Positions 1 to 9,466 of a DNA stretch of 64,000 bases are shown here, one piece after another. The stretch lies in assembly GCF_001999965.1 (NCBI RefSeq), contig NZ_CP019646.1:1116001-1180000 (forward strand), written 5' to 3'. The translations under genes and the position numbers were made by a program. The first letter of the stretch is position 1. The number at the start of each line of letters is the position of its first letter. Under the pieces are notes generated by a model. The model did no database searches. It was given only the letters and a program-made list of their open reading frames with translations, and was not told where the DNA came from. This DNA comes from Limihaloglobus sulfuriphilus (GTDB taxonomy: Bacteria; Planctomycetota; Phycisphaerae; Sedimentisphaerales; Sedimentisphaeraceae).

Positions 1-973
1 GCCTGAGCCGCCTTGACCACTCACCGGTTTCAGGATCTTTGTAAGTTTCGTAGTAGCCTTTATTCATGTTGTTTCTCTGTTTGTTTCTTTTCCTTGCCGG
101 TATGTCATCTCCAAAAAACTGATCCCAGTTTTCTGGTATAACCACTTTAGAGGGATCGACATCGTTGATAAATTCAACCGGCGGATAAAGTGTCGGATGA
201 GGTTTTTCCAACCCGACCTGCAGATACCATTTCCTGCCTTTGTTTCTCTTCATAAAATCCAGCGCACGATCTACAACAATGGTATCAAAATGAGCATGAT
301 AATCTACTCTGGAAGCTAAGTATTCTGTGTTATAAGCCTCTTTGCCCCCGCCATAACCACCGGAGCCGTTTTCGAGATATTCGGTAACTATCGCCTCGCT
401 CGTTGCTTTACGGTAATCCTCGTTATCGTATGTAAACCCGATTTCTCTTTCCTGAAAACCAAAAAGCTGCTCCTCAGTTTCACCTACTAAATGAGCCTTA
501 CCGAAATTAGCAGTATGATAACCGTGTTTATGCAAATGTTCGGGCAGCGTATATTGCTTGTCCAGTACAACCCTGTAATGCCACTTGCCCTTTCCTTCTC
601 TTTCTGTAAGTCCATATCCGGAAGGATATTTCCCCGTCAGATATGCAGGCCTTGCAGGCACACAGAGAGGACAGGCTGTATAGCCTCTGTTAAACCCTAT
701 GCCGTTTTCAGCAAGCATATCAAGGTAAGGGGTTTTCAACTGCGTCTGCCTGCCGCGATTGCCGAGAAAATCTCCTCTGTGCTGGTCGGATAGAATGAAT
801 AAAATATTCACATCCTCAGGGATATCTCTTAAGTATCCAGGATTTATAGACGTTTCATTCTTTGTTCTTTGCAGAATACCATCTATTCCTGCTAAGGCAC
901 TGCTTGCTGATGCTGTTGTTCCCGCGGCCGCTTTTATGAAATTTCGTCTTGATACAGAAGTGTTGATGCTCAC
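1..973 (-). CDS. Tat-exported sulfatase, C-terminus beyond window
   Basis: This is an open frame from a GTG at 973 down to the window edge, so only the first 324 residues are seen. The N-terminus SRRNFIKAA is a twin-arginine signal, which fits export after folding. The sulfatase signature is complete: C104-V-P-A-R108 followed by a TG five residues on, where the cysteine would become formylglycine, and the early LSDQHRG segment supplies metal ligands. The protein should remove sulfate esters from a glycan outside the cytoplasm. GTG is chosen because no in-frame ATG precedes the Tat motif and an AAGGG lies 8-9 bases upstream. It converges on nothing and lies downstream of the 1118-3379 gene, separated by a terminator. 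The substrate and sulfatase subfamily cannot be told from the sequence. Confidence 0.9.
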   Translation of the reverse strand, partial: MSINTSVSRRNFIKAAAGTTASASSALAGIDGILQRTKNETSINPGYLRDIPEDVNILFILSDQHRGDFLGNRGRQTQLKTPYLDMLAENGIGFNRGYTACPLCVPARPAYLTGKYPSGYGLTEREGKGKWHYRVVLDKQYTLPEHLHKHGYHTANFGKAHLVGETEEQLFGFQEREIGFTYDNEDYRKATSEAIVTEYLENGSGGYGGGKEAYNTEYLASRVDYHAHFDTIVVDRALDFMKRNKGRKWYLQVGLEKPHPTLYPPVEFINDVDPSKVVIPENWDQFFGDDIPARKRNKQRNNMNKGYYETYKDPETGEWSRRLR

Positions 974-1071
974 TGAAAGTTCCCTTACGAATTTTAAAAT
1001 AAACTTAATTTCTTAAAACTAAAAATCATGAACAGATTCTACTTTAAAGCTGAATCTTTCGTTGTAAAAAT

Positions 1072-1099
1072 GCAGAGCGGTTAGAAACAACCGCCCTGC
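1072..1099 (-). terminator. Rho-independent terminator after the 753-residue secreted protein
   Basis: An 11-base stem (GCAGAGCGGTT pairing with AACCGCCCTGC, one mismatch) has a 6-base loop and, on the minus strand, is followed by a run of T. It lies 19 bases past the stop of the gene at 1118. A hairpin with a nearly identical GCAGGGCG stem follows the paralogous gene at 17875, so the terminator was duplicated with the gene. Confidence 0.7.
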
Positions 1100-1117
1100 T
1101 TAATTGCTGGTTTTAAA

Positions 1118-3379
1118 TTACTGGTTCAATAAAATATCTTCAAGCCACTTTTGCGACATTGACTGCAAATCTGTAGTATCAACGACATTATCCTTGATGA
1201 TGTCATACTGAAGCCCCAGAGAGTCACTGGTCAAGACAATATTTGCCCAGCCTAAAGGAGAATGGTCGCCGCCATAATCAAGCACCTCGTGCTTTAAGCG
1301 GATATCACTCTCGCCCATGACCTTTGGTTCTGTCAATGAAGCACTAATCTCATATGACTTCCCAACACCTAAAACAATATTTACCTGGTCACCGCTGCGG
1401 GTAAATGTACAGGGTATTTCATAAGGTGTAAGGCTTGTTTTGCCGGCAAAAGCCGCACAGAGCAAATCGCCGTTTAAGTCTCTGGCCTTAACTCTTAAAT
1501 TTCTATCATAGGCCTTTTCTAAATAAATTCTATAGCCCTCGGTCACTACTGTTCCAGTTTCATCAACATCAGCCTCTACATATACCGAAGAGCGGCATGT
1601 CCGTGTGGGAGCCGGATTATCATAATCTACCAGGCTAAATGATAGGGTATAGTCTTCAAACTCCGGTACGGCAGTATAAACTGAACCTGCGCCGCTGTAC
1701 ATCACAGCGTTATAAGCGCCGGCCCTGCCGCCGAATACGGTGTTAGAGGCTCTCAATGCTGAAGTTCGCAGGCTATCGCTCTCTGCCTTCCATCTGCTGC
1801 TGCCGGTCATCTCGAGATTGGCCCAGCCGAACAAACCGTGATCTCCGCTTTCGCCGCTTACCGCATGATAGAGCCTCATTTTATTATTGTTAACATCCAG
1901 GCTGTCTGTGAGAGTTACAGAATCCTCAATTCCATCAAAGTCTTTTGCCAGGACAATTGTCACCTGATCGCCGTTTCTGCTGAACTCAAACGGAACTTCA
2001 TAGGGAACTGTCTCAGTTTCTGGTAAAGGAATTTCTTTTAACAAAACTCCCTGCGGGTCATAAGCCGCTATTTTCATAGTGCGGTCGGCATATCTTTCAA
2101 GCCTGATTTCAAAACCTGCCCTTTGAAGCTGGTTAGTTGCCTCGTCAACATCAGCTTCAACAAAAACAGAAGTTTCAGTATCTCTGCTTGACATTAAGTT
2201 GTCGTAATCTATCAAACTGCCATAGACAGAATAGACCTTGTCTTGCGGTATTTGCAGGCTGGTATAGACCGCGCCGCTTCCGCCGGCCCACTGCTCGGCC
2301 TGCGCCGCGGGAGAGCCGTTTAACAGCTCGTTATCCGCAAAAAGGCCGCCGCTGTTCATGTGCCCCGCCTCTTCGGTCCACCTGTCGCTGCTGACCAACA
2401 AGCCGTTGATCCAGTTGAAGTATGCCCTGTCAAGAACTATATCTGTGACCGGATGGTCATAGAAACCGCGGAAATTTTCTCCCCAGCCGCTGGAAGTGCC
2501 CCATTCTGAAGACAGCAGTGAAAAATCCGCAAGACTCACAAATCCGTCCTTGTTCAGGTCGGAAAAAGCGAAAAGTCCCTCGGGCAGATCTTCTATTGAA
2601 CCGTCTGAGACCCTGAAATTATCACACCATACGCGATGGCCGCTGTTAAAGTAAACGTCTCTGCCGCCGCCAAGGCCTGCAGGGCCGGCCAAGATCATAT
2701 CGGTAGTTGTGGTAAGTAGAATTTCATTTTCTAATAATATACCGGAACCGCTTGTCTTGGCGACAAATTTCACATTTGGCCCGTCAACCTGGAGAGCAAG
2801 TGTCCAGGTCTCATTGGTGCCAACATCTGAAACGTTACAGATATAGTTCGATGTCGTGGAGCCTGTTCCGCCGGTGATGGTTACTCTGGCGTAATACTGT
2901 GTGGAATCCGTATTTGTCAAAACATGCGCATAGATGTAATTGTCCTGGTTATAACACCTTGCCAGCAAACCGAAATCACGGTAAACGCCTCCTGTTGTTT
3001 CATCTTTAAATTCCGCGGTTACTGTATAATCGCTCATTGACGATGTTACGCCCAAATCCTCGGTTACATACTCGAAACCGGAAAACCAGTTGGCCTGAAC
3101 CGCCTGGTTGTCTGCCGGGCTGTTTCCCATTTGATGTACTTTAACCTGAAATTCCCTGTCATACTGTCTAAGGAAATGGTCCCACAAAGGGTCAGAATAT
3201 CTTACCAGATATTCATAATCGTATTCTGTAAGATCGTATCCGTCCTCAAACTCAAAGTTATCTTCAAAATAAACTTCAGCGAAAACGCTGCCGCACATAA
3301 AGAAGGCTACTAAAACAAAAAAGACCCTAACCAAACTTTTCAGGGGTTCGCCCCGCCATTTTAATAAATCAAAACTCAT
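1118..3379 (-). CDS. Secreted multidomain protein with ConA-like domain, two copies of a shared beta domain and dockerin-like repeats
   Basis: A 753-residue protein with a signal peptide (about 1-34, ending VFA). Residues 35-258 look like a LamG/concanavalin-A-like glycan-binding domain. A calcium-loop repeat of dockerin type (DLNKDGFVSLADF) sits at 274-286. Residues about 333-525 and 529-717 are two copies of one domain, marked by GAVYT/GSVYT, a VDYDN-like segment, VP(Y)E(V/I)P, a GDQV strand and a GDH-GWAN end. The C-terminus (724-753) is a half dockerin repeat ending in a KWL motif. No catalytic residues are recognisable, so the likely role is glycan binding or surface display. It follows the pseudopilin at 3517 on the same strand (137-base gap) and is a paralogue of 17875-20133. 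Confidence 0.75.
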   Translation of the reverse strand: MSFDLLKWRGEPLKSLVRVFFVLVAFFMCGSVFAEVYFEDNFEFEDGYDLTEYDYEYLVRYSDPLWDHFLRQYDREFQVKVHQMGNSPADNQAVQANWFSGFEYVTEDLGVTSSMSDYTVTAEFKDETTGGVYRDFGLLARCYNQDNYIYAHVLTNTDSTQYYARVTITGGTGSTTSNYICNVSDVGTNETWTLALQVDGPNVKFVAKTSGSGILLENEILLTTTTDMILAGPAGLGGGRDVYFNSGHRVWCDNFRVSDGSIEDLPEGLFAFSDLNKDGFVSLADFSLLSSEWGTSSGWGENFRGFYDHPVTDIVLDRAYFNWINGLLVSSDRWTEEAGHMNSGGLFADNELLNGSPAAQAEQWAGGSGAVYTSLQIPQDKVYSVYGSLIDYDNLMSSRDTETSVFVEADVDEATNQLQRAGFEIRLERYADRTMKIAAYDPQGVLLKEIPLPETETVPYEVPFEFSRNGDQVTIVLAKDFDGIEDSVTLTDSLDVNNNKMRLYHAVSGESGDHGLFGWANLEMTGSSRWKAESDSLRTSALRASNTVFGGRAGAYNAVMYSGAGSVYTAVPEFEDYTLSFSLVDYDNPAPTRTCRSSVYVEADVDETGTVVTEGYRIYLEKAYDRNLRVKARDLNGDLLCAAFAGKTSLTPYEIPCTFTRSGDQVNIVLGVGKSYEISASLTEPKVMGESDIRLKHEVLDYGGDHSPLGWANIVLTSDSLGLQYDIIKDNVVDTTDLQSMSQKWLEDILLNQ

Positions 3380-3516
3380 TTTGTCACCTCACTTACTAAA
3401 ACAATAACCTTTGTTTGACTTGAGAACCTTTGAATTTTTATGTTGTCCTTCAAGTCCCTTTACAATTCCCGGAACACTCAATTGTAAATTTACTTTTATT
3501 ATATGAATATCTGTTT

Positions 3517-4350
3517 TTAATATGAAGGAATCCCATTATGGCCGTGCCACTCGAATTTCTCTCTGTAGTCTCTCCATGAATCCATTTGTCTTACAGGATC
3601 AACATGGCCGTCTAAGAAAAGAAAGTTTGAACTGTTGCCGTGAACACCGGTTACGCCCTCTTCGAATCCAAACGAATAGAAATTTGTTGACTGCCCAGGC
3701 ACACACCCGGGACGTACAACCGAAGTCCTGCCTGCTATTGAGGGGTATTTGCTTTTCATCTCATTCCAGTCAAAGTAATAACAGTATATCAGCGGAGTCT
3801 GGGCATGTTGGCCAATCTTAGCCAATGTCGGCTTTTTCCAGACATACCCTCTGCCCGGCGGCGGAGATTTCACCCTGGCTGCCTGTAAATGGATGTTAGA
3901 GGAATAACCTGTACGCATACCGGCCCAATCGTTCTCATCAAGAATCTCTTCACCTATCTTCTGTACCTGGTTTCTGTTTTGAGGGCAATAAGCAACATTT
4001 CTGTCCCAGTCGCCGCTCTTATTACGTTTGTGTCCCTGTATGTACCGCATCAATATATCACTGTCATACCAGCCGGCATATTCCTTACGCTCGGCGTTAT
4101 AATAGTCGGCTATTTCCGGCTGCCACATAGCGAACAACAGGGGCATCTTGGAATTATTCTCCGAGCAGTACATGTGATAGCCCAGACCCACCTGCTTGAG
4201 ATTTGACGAACAGACAGCCCGTCTGGCAAGATCTCTTGCCTTTTGCAGTGAAGGAAGCATGATCGCCATCAGCAAAGCAATTATCGATATAACTACAAGA
4301 AGCTCGATGAGGGTGAAGCCTTTTAGTCTTCTGCTTGAGTGGATAGACAT
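3517..4350 (-). CDS. GspG/PulG-like pseudopilin (prepilin-type cleavage/methylation protein)
   Basis: A 277-residue protein whose N-terminus is a class III signal: a short basic leader, the GFTLIEL prepilin peptidase site at 11-17 and a hydrophobic helix ([17 protein letters not shown]). The body is soluble, and the tail has [11 protein letters not shown], the H/DG element common in planctomycete proteins of this kind. These proteins are thought to join type II secretion pseudopili or thin pili, but their individual roles are unknown. It is the first gene of the leftward pair with 1118-3379. A LacI-type operator lies 32 bases before the start. Apart from the first 9 residues it differs from the copy at 20189-21022 at only about four positions. 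Confidence 0.85.
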   Translation of the reverse strand: MSIHSSRRLKGFTLIELLVVISIIALLMAIMLPSLQKARDLARRAVCSSNLKQVGLGYHMYCSENNSKMPLLFAMWQPEIADYYNAERKEYAGWYDSDILMRYIQGHKRNKSGDWDRNVAYCPQNRNQVQKIGEEILDENDWAGMRTGYSSNIHLQAARVKSPPPGRGYVWKKPTLAKIGQHAQTPLIYCYYFDWNEMKSKYPSIAGRTSVVRPGCVPGQSTNFYSFGFEEGVTGVHGNSSNFLFLDGHVDPVRQMDSWRDYREKFEWHGHNGIPSY

Positions 4351-4381
4351 TTTATTTCCTTTATTATCAAATCAAACTTAA

Positions 4382-4397
4382 ATGTAAGCGATTACAT
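4382..4397. promoter_or_regulatory. LacI-type operator upstream of pseudopilin 1
   Basis: The site ATGTAAGCGATTACAT has perfect 6-base arms around a GCGA centre, the layout bound by LacI/GalR dimers. It is 32 bases before the start at 4350. Related sites stand at 6313, 9283, 21072 and 21199, all upstream of genes in this locus. The LacI regulator at 24517 is the obvious candidate to bind it (inference). The rest of 4398-4470 holds AT-rich promoter DNA; beyond 4471 the IS begins. Confidence 0.7.
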
Positions 4398-4470
4398 GTT
4401 CAAATCAAAGTCATTATATGATTTTAACTTAAAATGTCAAGTTCAAAAATAAATTTTCTAAAACTGAGAA

Positions 4471-6203
4471 ATTCCGTTTGTAAGGCTTTTCAGAAAATTT
4501 GCCACAAAATACTATTGATACCCAGTAGGTTAATGCGGATTAATCGGCGTTTCCTCGGCTTGCGGGCGTGCTTTGGGGGAGCAGTCGGGGCGAGCCTGGT
4601 GTGTGTTTCTTCTGGTCGTGTGATTTTAGGCGCACCGATAGTGTGGCAGGTAGTTTGTTGGTTTGTATTTGCGTTGTTATGCGGCTGATATTTTGATCGA
4701 CTCTGATTTAACCAGTGAGCGTATGTAGTGCGGCTGCTTGGTTTTCACGTACCCCAATGCCGTGCCTAACATCGTGATCAGTGCCAGGTCTACTCGCATC
4801 TGCATTTTTTTAAGGCCTCGAATATAGTGAGTTTCAAAACCAAAGGAGACATCGAGCCGACTGTTGACCCTCTCGACAGAAGTCCGTTTTTTGTATTCGT
4901 CTTTCCATTTATAGCTGTCCCGCGGCAAAGCCATAAAGATACGCGGGTCTTTTTCCAACCCGATCCTGATACTCTTGCCAATTGGACAACTCCCTGATGC
5001 GGGGCATGTCAGCCCTTGATGGTGTGCCGGGCAACCGAACTTGATACTGTCTCTATCCTTCTCAAAACCCCTGTTGCACATCTTGTTGAGTTCTCCCCCC
5101 TTGCAGCACTTGCAGAACACCTCACCCTGCTGGTTGTAATATATCCTGTCAAGGCCTTCAACCGGGCTATGTTCCAACTGCGTCATATTGCGAGTATCAA
5201 CAACAGCACGTATATCGTGCTCCTTCCATAACCATAGCTTGAAATCGCCGCAATCATAGCCTTTGTCTGCCGAGAGATATTCGCACTTCTCAAGAGCCTT
5301 TGAGGGACAGGCGTCAACCAGATTGTACGCCTCTAACATATCATTGTCATTACCCGGCGTTACGATACGTGCTATCGGCAGTTCATAATTGGCATCCACT
5401 GCCAGATGAACCTTGTAACCAAATATCGTTGTTTTTTTGATAATCTTACCGTTTTTATCTGTGTAAGTTTTTGTTGCCCAGCCGCCGTCAGTATCCCTTC
5501 TGCCGTCAGGCTTATTTTCTGAACCGGAGTTTGCCGCACTCTGGATGACTTTGCTGTCAATCGCTATACGCTGACCAAAGCCGGGCAGTTCCCGGGCAAG
5601 ACACTCCAGAAGATTCTGGAAAATACCGGCTACTTCTGCCGGATACTCCATAAGCGACTTGAGCAGGTTGGTATAGGCGTTTGATGATGGTACCGGGTGC
5701 TCTTTGAGAGGATCAAAACCGCAGATATCCCTGAGCTGACCGTTGCGAGAAAGCTCCCGGCGAAGAGCTTCGATGGTGTTGTGCCCAAATACGATGCCGG
5801 CAAGCATTGAGTTCCAACTGGCCCGTATCGGGTAGTCATCACGTCCATTGCCGCGGCGTTTTTCGAGTGTTTGCATTAGTTGTTCATCGTCGAGCGTCTT
5901 GAGTAACAGGTCGAGCCGCTCTAAATCTCCGAGATTTTCAACATTTTGGTAGCAAAACAAGCTGGGTTGTGGTATATTAGCCATTGGTAAATCCTTTTGT
6001 AGAATATAATATAAGTTCTTTTGGTTTAATGTCTTATATTATATCACATGCAAAATGATTTACCATTTTTCTATGGGGGCAATTTGAGGTTTTTTAATGT
6101 TTTTTTCGCTCGAATCAGGCCTGAAGCCAGAGAAAAAGGGGGAAAATCGGTTTCACTGCCGTTGCTAAATCCACCCGCTCAACAACTTACAAACAAACGG
6201 AAT
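4471..6203 (-). mobile_element. Insertion sequence of the IS4/IS1182 kind, about 1.73 kb
   Basis: The boundaries are proposed from a pair of inverted sequences: ATTCCGTTTGTAAG at 4471 and, inverted at the right, the same string with an extra TTTG (6186-6203). One transposase gene (4677-5984) lies between them. The flanking left 206 bases and right 219 bases of the element are noncoding. No convincing target duplication is seen, so the ends are tentative by a few bases. The element lies in the divergent promoter region between the pseudopilin and the GH26 gene, pushing apart two operator-bearing promoters that are 0.24 kb apart in the paralogous module. Confidence 0.55.
4677..5984 (-). CDS. 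DDE transposase, IS4/IS1182-like
   Basis: A 435-residue transposase. The DDE triad is readable: D in IAIDSKV (about 143), D in SADKGYD, and E in RTSVERVNSRLD near the C-terminus, the last being the usual Y-K-R-T-x-x-E-R context of this superfamily. A cysteine-rich stretch (CKCCKGG, then CPASGSCP) lies between the second D and the E. The frame is intact with no internal stop, so the element may still be active. Assignment to IS1182 rather than another IS4-superfamily group rests on overall look and length. Confidence 0.85.
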   Translation of the reverse strand: MANIPQPSLFCYQNVENLGDLERLDLLLKTLDDEQLMQTLEKRRGNGRDDYPIRASWNSMLAGIVFGHNTIEALRRELSRNGQLRDICGFDPLKEHPVPSSNAYTNLLKSLMEYPAEVAGIFQNLLECLARELPGFGQRIAIDSKVIQSAANSGSENKPDGRRDTDGGWATKTYTDKNGKIIKKTTIFGYKVHLAVDANYELPIARIVTPGNDNDMLEAYNLVDACPSKALEKCEYLSADKGYDCGDFKLWLWKEHDIRAVVDTRNMTQLEHSPVEGLDRIYYNQQGEVFCKCCKGGELNKMCNRGFEKDRDSIKFGCPAHHQGLTCPASGSCPIGKSIRIGLEKDPRIFMALPRDSYKWKDEYKKRTSVERVNSRLDVSFGFETHYIRGLKKMQMRVDLALITMLGTALGYVKTKQPHYIRSLVKSESIKISAA

Positions 6204-6312
6204 AGCTCAAACTGAAAATACCAAAAACGTTTGAACTAAAATTTCCGTATGAAGTACGAGCAAAAAAAGAATTATCTTGACGGTTTCGTTAAATTTCATA
6301 AAATCAAAACCA

Positions 6313-6328
6313 AAGTAAGCGCTTGCAA
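6313..6328. promoter_or_regulatory. LacI-type operator upstream of GH26 gene 1
   Basis: AAGTAAGCGCTTGCAA keeps the TAAGCGNTTGC core of the locus-wide operator and lies 33 bases before the GH26 start at 6361. The spacing resembles that at 4382 and 21199, which supports a shared repressor. The preceding stretch 6204-6312 shows no gene. Confidence 0.65.
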
Positions 6329-6360
6329 GCTATGTACAATATTAAACCAGGAATATCTAA

Positions 6361-9210
6361 ATGTCAATAAAAATAAATACAGTTCTGATGACTGTAGGGA
6401 TTTTGGCTGTTGCCGCCCAAGGCTACATTATCGAAAACTTTGAAACCTACGCAGATACCGCGGAACTGTCAGCTAACCCGCAGATTTATCTGCCGGGCCA
6501 TGGAACCAGCGGCAGCGGTGTTGCATACAACCTGCCAACAGCCGAGTTGGTAACTAATGACAGCTTTGAAGGCTCTAAATCTATAAAATTTTCCAGAACC
6601 GGCTATCCGGCTTATGCGAATTTTGGGTTTAATTTTAAATCACTTGACAGCGGCAGCCTGGATCTGGCGGCATATAATAAATTGCGTGTCTGGTTTAAAG
6701 GCGATGCTTCAAATCCCGTCGGCGACCTGATCTTGACAGTAAAAAACAGGTTTACAAGCGAGATATCAAAAACTATCATCGCAGACGGCACTACTATTAC
6801 AGAATGGACGCTCATTGAGGTAGATATAGATGAGCGATGGTCGGATGTAGGGTTTATTGTTTTTACTGCAAGAAAGAGTGACCACGGAACAGTCAATATG
6901 CTTATCGATGGGCTGGAGGCCCTCGTCTCGGAAACCAAAGTTGAGCCGACAGCTTTCCAGAAGCAGTTTATGACTTACGGAAACTTAAGTGTAGGCAAGT
7001 TTTATAAATTCAGCCATGATCCTTTGAGCGGTTTCTCTGATGAATGGCCCAATAAATGGACTGATGGATCAAAACTGACAAATGAAACTTTCAACGAGAC
7101 TACTTTTTCACAGAAAGAATGGTTGGGCTGGCAAGCAGACTCAACCCCTGTCGAGATAGTTCTCGATTTGGGTAAAAGCTACAATATAGATACAGTTAAA
7201 CTGCATTGCTGCAGCTACACTAACACGGGAATTTACTACCCCTCTACTGTGAACATCCATACAAAAACGCAGCACGACCAGCAATGGCAGCATTTTGTCC
7301 AGATAACCGGCGGCGGCGACACCGAAACCTTTTCAGATAAGTGGCTTAGGTTGGAATCCAGTTTTACCCCGGCCAGGTATATTCAGATTTCGGCGGCAGG
7401 GCCTGGAGGCACGCTGATGATCGATGAGATTGAAATATACGGAGAAATCGTCAACGAATGGAAACATGTGCCGGATTACGGCATGTATCACGGAGCTTTC
7501 GCTGTTGAAGAACATGGCTGGTGGAATTTGTCTTACTATGAGGAGCAGGCAAATAAAAAAACATCTATGGTTCTGTGGTATCACCAATTAAATCCTAACG
7601 AAAATAACAGCTCATTCTCAGAAGGATTGTCTTTTTTATGGCGTAACCCTAAATATCTGAGCAAAAACACAGTTGGAGAGAGATATCTCACCATCGGCTG
7701 GCTGCCGCGGTGGAGCACAGCACAAGACATAGCACAGGGCATTGATGGCTATGATGAACATTTTGAACAGTGGTTCTCAGAGAGCATTGATTATTCTATG
7801 AGATACGGCAATTCAGACCCAATCTGGCTGCGGCCGATGAACGAAATGAACGGAGGATGGACTTTCCCCACAGAAGACCCCGAGAATTCCAGCTGCTGGG
7901 GAGGCGACCCTCTAAATTACAGGAGAGCATGGAGAAGACTCTACAATATCGCCGAACAGGTTGGGGCGGCTGATAAGCATGTCTTTTTATGGTCGCCTAA
8001 CGGTTACACCTGGGCTGGAGAAGATCATCGCCCTGATAAATATTACCCGGGAGATCAATATGTTGACTGGGTTGGCATCAGCATGTACTCCCAGGGCGAC
8101 GAGCCGTATCCCAATAACACACTGACCGGCACCGCCGGCCCCGGATCGTTTGACTTCTACGGCACATGGCCGCACAAACCCATGATGATCTCAGAAGGCG
8201 CGTGGAAACCTGGCAAAGAAGGCGACGCAGAGCGGTGGATCAATGAATGGTTCGATATGCCGCACAATTTTCCCAGAATAAAAGCTGCCGTCTGGTTTAA
8301 CGGCACAGATATTAAAATAAGTGAAGCACTGTCTCCAAATCTGGTTGACCTGTTCAGACAAAGGCTAAGCGAGCCGTCGTTTCTGTCTTCTCCTTCAGCC
8401 GGAAGGTTAGATTTCAACTTTGACGGAAACATAAGTCTTGAAGATTTAGCCATTTGCTCCTCTAACTGGAAGCGTCTCTGGAAAGAAGATTTCCGAAACA
8501 ACCTGATAAATACGGCCTCCGGTGCTTTGATTTCCGACCTGTACTGGAGCAATACCGCCCAATGCGATGCGAGTGAGGCATGGGTGATTGACAACGAAAT
8601 CTTTGAACGCCCTTCTGTTAAAATAAGTCAGCTGCCTGCCGGCCAGACCGCCGACATGTTTACAAGGCTTCCATCCTCAGAACATTATCAGGTCAGCGGC
8701 AAAATAGTGAATCTTGATGAATTTGCAGCTCCCTACAGCAGCAGTTTTATGCGAATCTGCTTTGAATCGTTTCTGGTAAATGAAGATAACTCTGTCAGCC
8801 AGCCGGGCTGGACCATCGAAATTTACAGAAACGCCTTTGGAGAGACAATGTGGGCCGACGGTTTCAGAATTAGAGACCGTGAAGGCACAAGCCTTGCCAG
8901 CAACTATCTGGGTAAACTGGAACGTCCTTATGCGGTTCCGTTTATTTTTCAGCGCTCGGATGACAACGTGTACATATCTATAGGTGACGGTGCTCAAAAA
9001 ATAGAGCAGCATATAGTTAGCGAACTCGACCCAAGCAACTCCGCTCTAAGGTTTTATCATCAGTCAATGGGACCGCAGGCATCTGACTCCTGGGTTATAA
9101 CCGACTTAAAAGTTTTCTCTAACTTTGAAATAGATGATATTGACGGCAACAGGCACTTTGACGAATCAGATTTAATGTTTTTCTCTGAAAAATGGCTGCA
9201 GAACGAGTAA
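6361..9210 (+). CDS. Secreted GH26 glycoside hydrolase with CBM-like, discoidin-like and dockerin-like parts
   Basis: A 949-residue secreted enzyme (signal peptide about 1-20). Order of parts: a beta-rich CBM11-like region (22-190), an F5/8-type C (discoidin) domain (about 200-362), a GH26 catalytic barrel (365-665), a dockerin-like loop (DFNFDGNISLEDL, 684-696), one copy of the domain shared with the neighbouring secreted proteins (about 725-918), and a terminal half dockerin repeat ending KWLQ. The GH26 acid/base is E495 in RPMNEMNGGW and the nucleophile E612 in MISEGAW. GH26 enzymes cut beta-mannan, and some cut beta-1,3-xylan or mixed-linkage glucan; which applies here is open. The start has a weak AGGA upstream. 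The paralogue at 22127 lacks the N-terminal CBM11-like part. Confidence 0.88.
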   Translation: MSIKINTVLMTVGILAVAAQGYIIENFETYADTAELSANPQIYLPGHGTSGSGVAYNLPTAELVTNDSFEGSKSIKFSRTGYPAYANFGFNFKSLDSGSLDLAAYNKLRVWFKGDASNPVGDLILTVKNRFTSEISKTIIADGTTITEWTLIEVDIDERWSDVGFIVFTARKSDHGTVNMLIDGLEALVSETKVEPTAFQKQFMTYGNLSVGKFYKFSHDPLSGFSDEWPNKWTDGSKLTNETFNETTFSQKEWLGWQADSTPVEIVLDLGKSYNIDTVKLHCCSYTNTGIYYPSTVNIHTKTQHDQQWQHFVQITGGGDTETFSDKWLRLESSFTPARYIQISAAGPGGTLMIDEIEIYGEIVNEWKHVPDYGMYHGAFAVEEHGWWNLSYYEEQANKKTSMVLWYHQLNPNENNSSFSEGLSFLWRNPKYLSKNTVGERYLTIGWLPRWSTAQDIAQGIDGYDEHFEQWFSESIDYSMRYGNSDPIWLRPMNEMNGGWTFPTEDPENSSCWGGDPLNYRRAWRRLYNIAEQVGAADKHVFLWSPNGYTWAGEDHRPDKYYPGDQYVDWVGISMYSQGDEPYPNNTLTGTAGPGSFDFYGTWPHKPMMISEGAWKPGKEGDAERWINEWFDMPHNFPRIKAAVWFNGTDIKISEALSPNLVDLFRQRLSEPSFLSSPSAGRLDFNFDGNISLEDLAICSSNWKRLWKEDFRNNLINTASGALISDLYWSNTAQCDASEAWVIDNEIFERPSVKISQLPAGQTADMFTRLPSSEHYQVSGKIVNLDEFAAPYSSSFMRICFESFLVNEDNSVSQPGWTIEIYRNAFGETMWADGFRIRDREGTSLASNYLGKLERPYAVPFIFQRSDDNVYISIGDGAQKIEQHIVSELDPSNSALRFYHQSMGPQASDSWVITDLKVFSNFEIDDIDGNRHFDESDLMFFSEKWLQNE

Positions 9211-9282
9211 GAGATTTCGTGAGTTAATATAACTGCCGAAAATAGTTTTTGTTTACATGCATAAAATATTACCTGAAATCTC

Positions 9283-9339
9283 ATGTAATCGCTTGCGTTG
9301 ATAGCTTAAACCAGTATAGTAGATACGATACGCTTACAT
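9283..9339. promoter_or_regulatory. LacI-type operator and a degenerate second site before the sulfatase operon
   Basis: ATGTAATCGCTTGCGT (9283-9298) is the locus operator read on the other strand. A second, half-conserved site ending CGCTTACAT lies at 9324-9339. Both fall between the GH26 stop (9210) and the sulfatase start (9467), about 130-180 bases upstream of it. Two sites could allow looping or an upstream promoter; the 130 bases after them are AT-rich with no other feature seen. Confidence 0.55.
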
Positions 9340-9466
9340 ACTCTATGGGGTGTCAGCAATCAGATTGAACTCAATTTATGTTATTTTAAACAATATTTTA
9401 TAATAATTTTACGGGAACAGATTTTTCTGTTTTAAGCCTTTAAAATATCAAGAAAGGACTAACTGC

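Noticed and set aside
1-973. Small plus-strand frames at 491-793 and 759-1016
   Set aside because: They are antisense to a sulfatase with Tat signal and CVPAR motif that has a GTG start.
3889-4206. Plus-strand frame of 105 codons, found again at 20561-20878
   Set aside because: Its apparent conservation only mirrors the near-identical pseudopilin genes on the other strand.
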